This document shows, piece after piece, positions 58,768-64,000 of a DNA stretch of 64,000 bases (the stretch's first letter is position 1; every line of letters begins with the position of its first letter). The notes beneath the pieces are model-generated. The model saw only the letters and a program-made list of their open reading frames with translations, did no database searches and was not told where the DNA came from. The translations under genes were made by a program, and so were the position numbers. Origin of the DNA: Frischella japonica (GTDB lineage Bacteria > Pseudomonadota > Gammaproteobacteria > Enterobacterales > Orbaceae); NCBI RefSeq assembly GCF_014489845.1, contig NZ_JABURY010000006.1:186001-250000 (forward strand), in the 5' to 3' direction.

Positions 58768-60048
58768 TTACTCTTCAAAATGATTAACACGATTTAATAA
58801 ATAAATACAGATGATCGAAACAATGCCTAAAGTGCTGTAAAAAAGCGCTAAAGGATACCACACAGTTTGATAGGTATATATCAAATAGCCACCAATCATT
58901 GGTATTAAGCTACCAAAAATTGCAGCACAACCTTGATAACTAATCGAAAGAGCTGTGTACCTAATTCTTACTGGGAATACATGACTTAAATAGCCGGCAA
59001 TGACACCATAAAAGCCACTATAACAGATGACCAAAATAGAAATACCAATAATAAAACTGTTTTGAGTACCATTATTAATAATTGGGAATAGTACAAACAT
59101 CGACAACATAGCCAATATAGCTGACAGAATTAAAAAATGGGCTGCTTTCATACGTTCTGAAAAATAAGCCATAAAAGGTTGGGTAATAAAATGTACAATG
59201 GCGACCCAAAATAAGGCATCTAAAATAACGTGCTTTTCAACGTGCAGTACCAATGTTGTATAACCAATCATCAAGGTGTTGGAAAAAATACCACTAAACG
59301 ATAAGATATTTGCACCGATCGCTAAAATTAATAACGGTAAAGCTTGCTTTATTACTTGAATCAATGGAGCAGATTCTCGCAGTTTAACGGCTGACAGTTG
59401 TTTTTCTGATTCAATAAAAACCGGTGATTCAGTTAAAGTTATGCGAGCAATAAAACCGATGATTAATAACACAAAACTGATTAAAAATGGGATGCGCCAA
59501 TATTGTGCATCAAACAGTAAATCTTGTGGTAATCGCATAATGTAAGAAAAAACTAATAATGCTAGTACATTGCCCGCTGGACTACCCCATTGCGCAAAGG
59601 AGGAAAAGAAATTTTTAAATCCCTTTGGTGCATGTTCTGTAGCCATTAATACTGCACCTCCCCATTCACCGCCAACCGCAATACCCTGTAATATGCGTAG
59701 CAGCACTAATAAAATGGGTGCAACAATACCTGCAGTTGCAAAAGTAGGTAATAAACCAACAGAGGTGGTGGCGATCCCCATTAACATTAAGGTTATAATC
59801 AACGATTTTTTGCGCCCCAAGCGGTCTCCTATGTGGCCAAAAATAATCGCACCTAACGGGCGGGCTAAAAAACCAATGGCAAAGGTAGCAAACGATCCTA
59901 AAATACCAATAAATTCATTATCGGCTGGGAAGAATAATTGGCTAAAGATTAGCACTGAAGCAAGGGCATAAATATAAAAATCGTACCATTCGATGGTGGT
60001 GCCGATAAAAGCAGCAAAAGCGACTTTTTTTGCGGAAGAGTGAGCCAT
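58768..60048 (-). CDS. MFS transporter, metabolite:proton symporter (MHS) family
   Basis: A 426-residue twelve-helix transporter. FAAFIGTTIEWYDFYIYALAS, GHIGDRLGRKKSLIITL and LRILQGIAVGGEWGGAVLMATEHAP are the MHS signatures (shikimate, proline/betaine, YhjE group). The motif GDRLGRK between helices 2 and 3 is intact. The substrate cannot be told from sequence. It is the first gene of a three-gene operon with pdxY and yhiN. The ribosome site is AGGAATTT just before the ATG on the minus strand. Confidence 0.9.
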   Translation of the reverse strand: MAHSSAKKVAFAAFIGTTIEWYDFYIYALASVLIFSQLFFPADNEFIGILGSFATFAIGFLARPLGAIIFGHIGDRLGRKKSLIITLMLMGIATTSVGLLPTFATAGIVAPILLVLLRILQGIAVGGEWGGAVLMATEHAPKGFKNFFSSFAQWGSPAGNVLALLVFSYIMRLPQDLLFDAQYWRIPFLISFVLLIIGFIARITLTESPVFIESEKQLSAVKLRESAPLIQVIKQALPLLILAIGANILSFSGIFSNTLMIGYTTLVLHVEKHVILDALFWVAIVHFITQPFMAYFSERMKAAHFLILSAILAMLSMFVLFPIINNGTQNSFIIGISILVICYSGFYGVIAGYLSHVFPVRIRYTALSISYQGCAAIFGSLIPMIGGYLIYTYQTVWYPLALFYSTLGIVSIICIYLLNRVNHFEE

Positions 60049-60281
60049 AAATTCCTCGATATAATTTGTGGATTGTATCTATCACTATTACAATGATAAT
60101 TAAGGGAATTATCAATTATTTATGCTTATCCAGTAAGATAAGATAGAGTGTATTGTATAACATGATAATGCGAATAATTGATTTCGGCGAGAGCTTTATT
60201 ACAAAATAGCAACATCTTCTATAAATTAGTAATGATTACGCCATTTTTTATTTAGCAATGTTATCAAAAGAATGTAACTAA

Positions 60282-60986
60282 CTATTTAGCATGACTTTGA
60301 ACACAAAATTTGGCGTTATCTTTATGATAAATGATCGTGGAAAAATCAAATGGTTCACCTGCACTGGTGTAAAAAATCTCATGCATGAATAGAGCTGTTG
60401 AGTCAACAGGTAATTTAAGATAGCTGGCGGTTGATTCATCGATGGTTAATAATTCGATATATTTATCAGAAAAACCAATATTAATTTGCCCAGTTTGGGT
60501 GATATACTCAAATATGGATCCTTTAGCAATTTCTTTATTTAAATAAGGAATTAATTTTTTGCGGTAATAAGAATGTTCTAATCCATAGATCTTACCGTCT
60601 GCATAACGTAAACGTTTGATGTAGTAAATTTCCTCGTCGCTATTGCAGTTTAAATTGGCTTGGATTTCTGTATTTGGACGAATAACATCGAATGCCAATA
60701 CTTGAGTAAAACCTGGTAAATCACCTAAGTCATCGGTAAAACCATGGCTGGTCGCTAGATTCAGATAACCTGACTTTTTACGCTGACGAACAAAGATGCC
60801 GCTCCCTTGAACTTGGTAAATCACACCTTGTCGCTCTAAACGTGCAAGCGCTTTAACAATCGTAGTACGACTGACTTGATATTGGTTAATTAACTCTTCG
60901 ATATTAGCTAACTGACTACCCTTAGGTAATTGTTGCTGATAAATTGAATCATAGATTTTTTGCGCAATATTCTGATATTTTAGCAT
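60282..60986 (-). CDS. GntR/HutC-family regulator of the beta-glucoside genes
   Basis: A 234-residue repressor. The N-terminal winged helix has YQNIAQKIYDSIYQQQLPKG, YQVSRTTIVKALARLERQG (recognition helix) and IYQVQGSGIFVRQ; the C-terminal UbiC-like domain (UTRA) has YIKRLRYADGKIYGLEHSYY and GFSDKYIELLTID. It is the TreR/BglR type that binds phosphosugars. It diverges from the bglF-like PTS gene across 180 bp holding a perfect palindrome, its likely operator. Confidence 0.92.
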   Translation of the reverse strand: MLKYQNIAQKIYDSIYQQQLPKGSQLANIEELINQYQVSRTTIVKALARLERQGVIYQVQGSGIFVRQRKKSGYLNLATSHGFTDDLGDLPGFTQVLAFDVIRPNTEIQANLNCNSDEEIYYIKRLRYADGKIYGLEHSYYRKKLIPYLNKEIAKGSIFEYITQTGQINIGFSDKYIELLTIDESTASYLKLPVDSTALFMHEIFYTSAGEPFDFSTIIYHKDNAKFCVQSHAK

Positions 60987-61082
60987 GGATATTCTCGCTA
61001 ACTGCGATTAATTATCGTAACAATACCACATTTTAATGGGCTCTTTAATAGATTAAAATTTTATTGCTTAAAAAGGATGATC

Positions 61083-61117
61083 GTGATCACAAACAATAAA
61101 ATTGTGAATTCACAATT
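61083..61117. promoter_or_regulatory. Candidate GntR operator in the bgl promoter
   Basis: AATTGTGAATTCACAATT at 61100-61117 is a perfect 18-bp palindrome, extended imperfectly by CAAACAATA and TATTTTGTTTG-like flanks. A second, 8-bp palindrome GTGATCAC lies at 61083-61090. The centre-to-centre arrangement between two divergent genes, one a GntR regulator, suggests autoregulation and PTS control. The TGTGA/TCACA halves are only 2 bp apart, so it is not a CRP site. Confidence 0.65.
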
Positions 61118-61166
61118 ATTTTGTTTGCGTTTAATATTTAGCCTTTCAGATTGAAAGGGCTAATGT

Positions 61167-64000
<2,834 letters not shown>

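Noticed and set aside
61101-61116. CRP site in the bgl promoter
   Set aside because: TGTGA and TCACA halves are separated by 2 bp, not 6; a GntR operator fits better.

Overview
The window is a chromosomal segment of an AT-rich gammaproteobacterium. Protein sequences and gene groupings (ftsK-lolA-rarA, rpsP-rimM-trmD-rplS, pyrG-eno, rstAB, ybjD, pagP, yhiN) are close to those of Enterobacterales and Pasteurellaceae. A complete citrate-fermentation cluster, a beta-glucoside PTS and a type I-F CRISPR-Cas system fit a gut-associated member of the Orbaceae (Gilliamella-like). That assignment is inferred from style and content, not from a marker search.

Layout. 1-8700: an OPT peptide transporter, mazG with a small unknown partner, a YbjD-like OLD nuclease, pyrG and eno. 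8729-9274: pagP. 9554-19647: citrate fermentation. citG converges on the citBA two-component genes, which diverge from citS, a fumarylacetoacetase-family gene, citC, citD, citE, citF and citX. No oxaloacetate decarboxylase pump genes are present; the FAH-family enzyme sits where one would be needed. 19931-27066: clpB behind a sigma-32-like promoter, a membrane-anchored unknown, a Cof-type phosphatase convergent with a DeoR regulator, and a DUF1176 protein.

27452-44205: a type I-F CRISPR-Cas locus: cas1, cas2-3, then a degenerate two-repeat mini-CRISPR, a 107-aa unknown gene, and csy1-csy2-csy3-csy4. CRISPR1 follows (9 clear repeats plus a decayed one). CRISPR2 (17 repeats) lies 6 kb away, beyond ftsK-lolA-rarA. 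The mini-CRISPR is the most interesting object in the window. Its 36-nt spacer matches DNA only 45 bp downstream, just upstream of the 107-aa gene. The match has a CC PAM, perfect identity at seed positions 1-5 and 7-8, and 20/24 identity over the PAM-proximal part, then breaks down. This is the architecture of a crRNA-like guide that lets the Csy complex bind and repress, but not destroy, its own locus (CreR or CreTA type).

44425-46433: rpsP-rimM-trmD-rplS. 46776-54221: two convergent gene sets (class III aminotransferase, FemAB-like acyltransferase, arginase-fold protein; and HAD phosphatase, alpha/beta hydrolase, two small EamA/SMR-type transporters, DegT aminotransferase) that look like an uncharacterised amine or envelope-metabolite pathway. 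54488-56576: an RstAB-like two-component system. 56666-60048: an MHS transporter, pdxY and yhiN in one tight operon. 60282-64000: a GntR regulator, a bglF-type PTS and the start of a GH1 phospho-beta-glucosidase cut by the window end.
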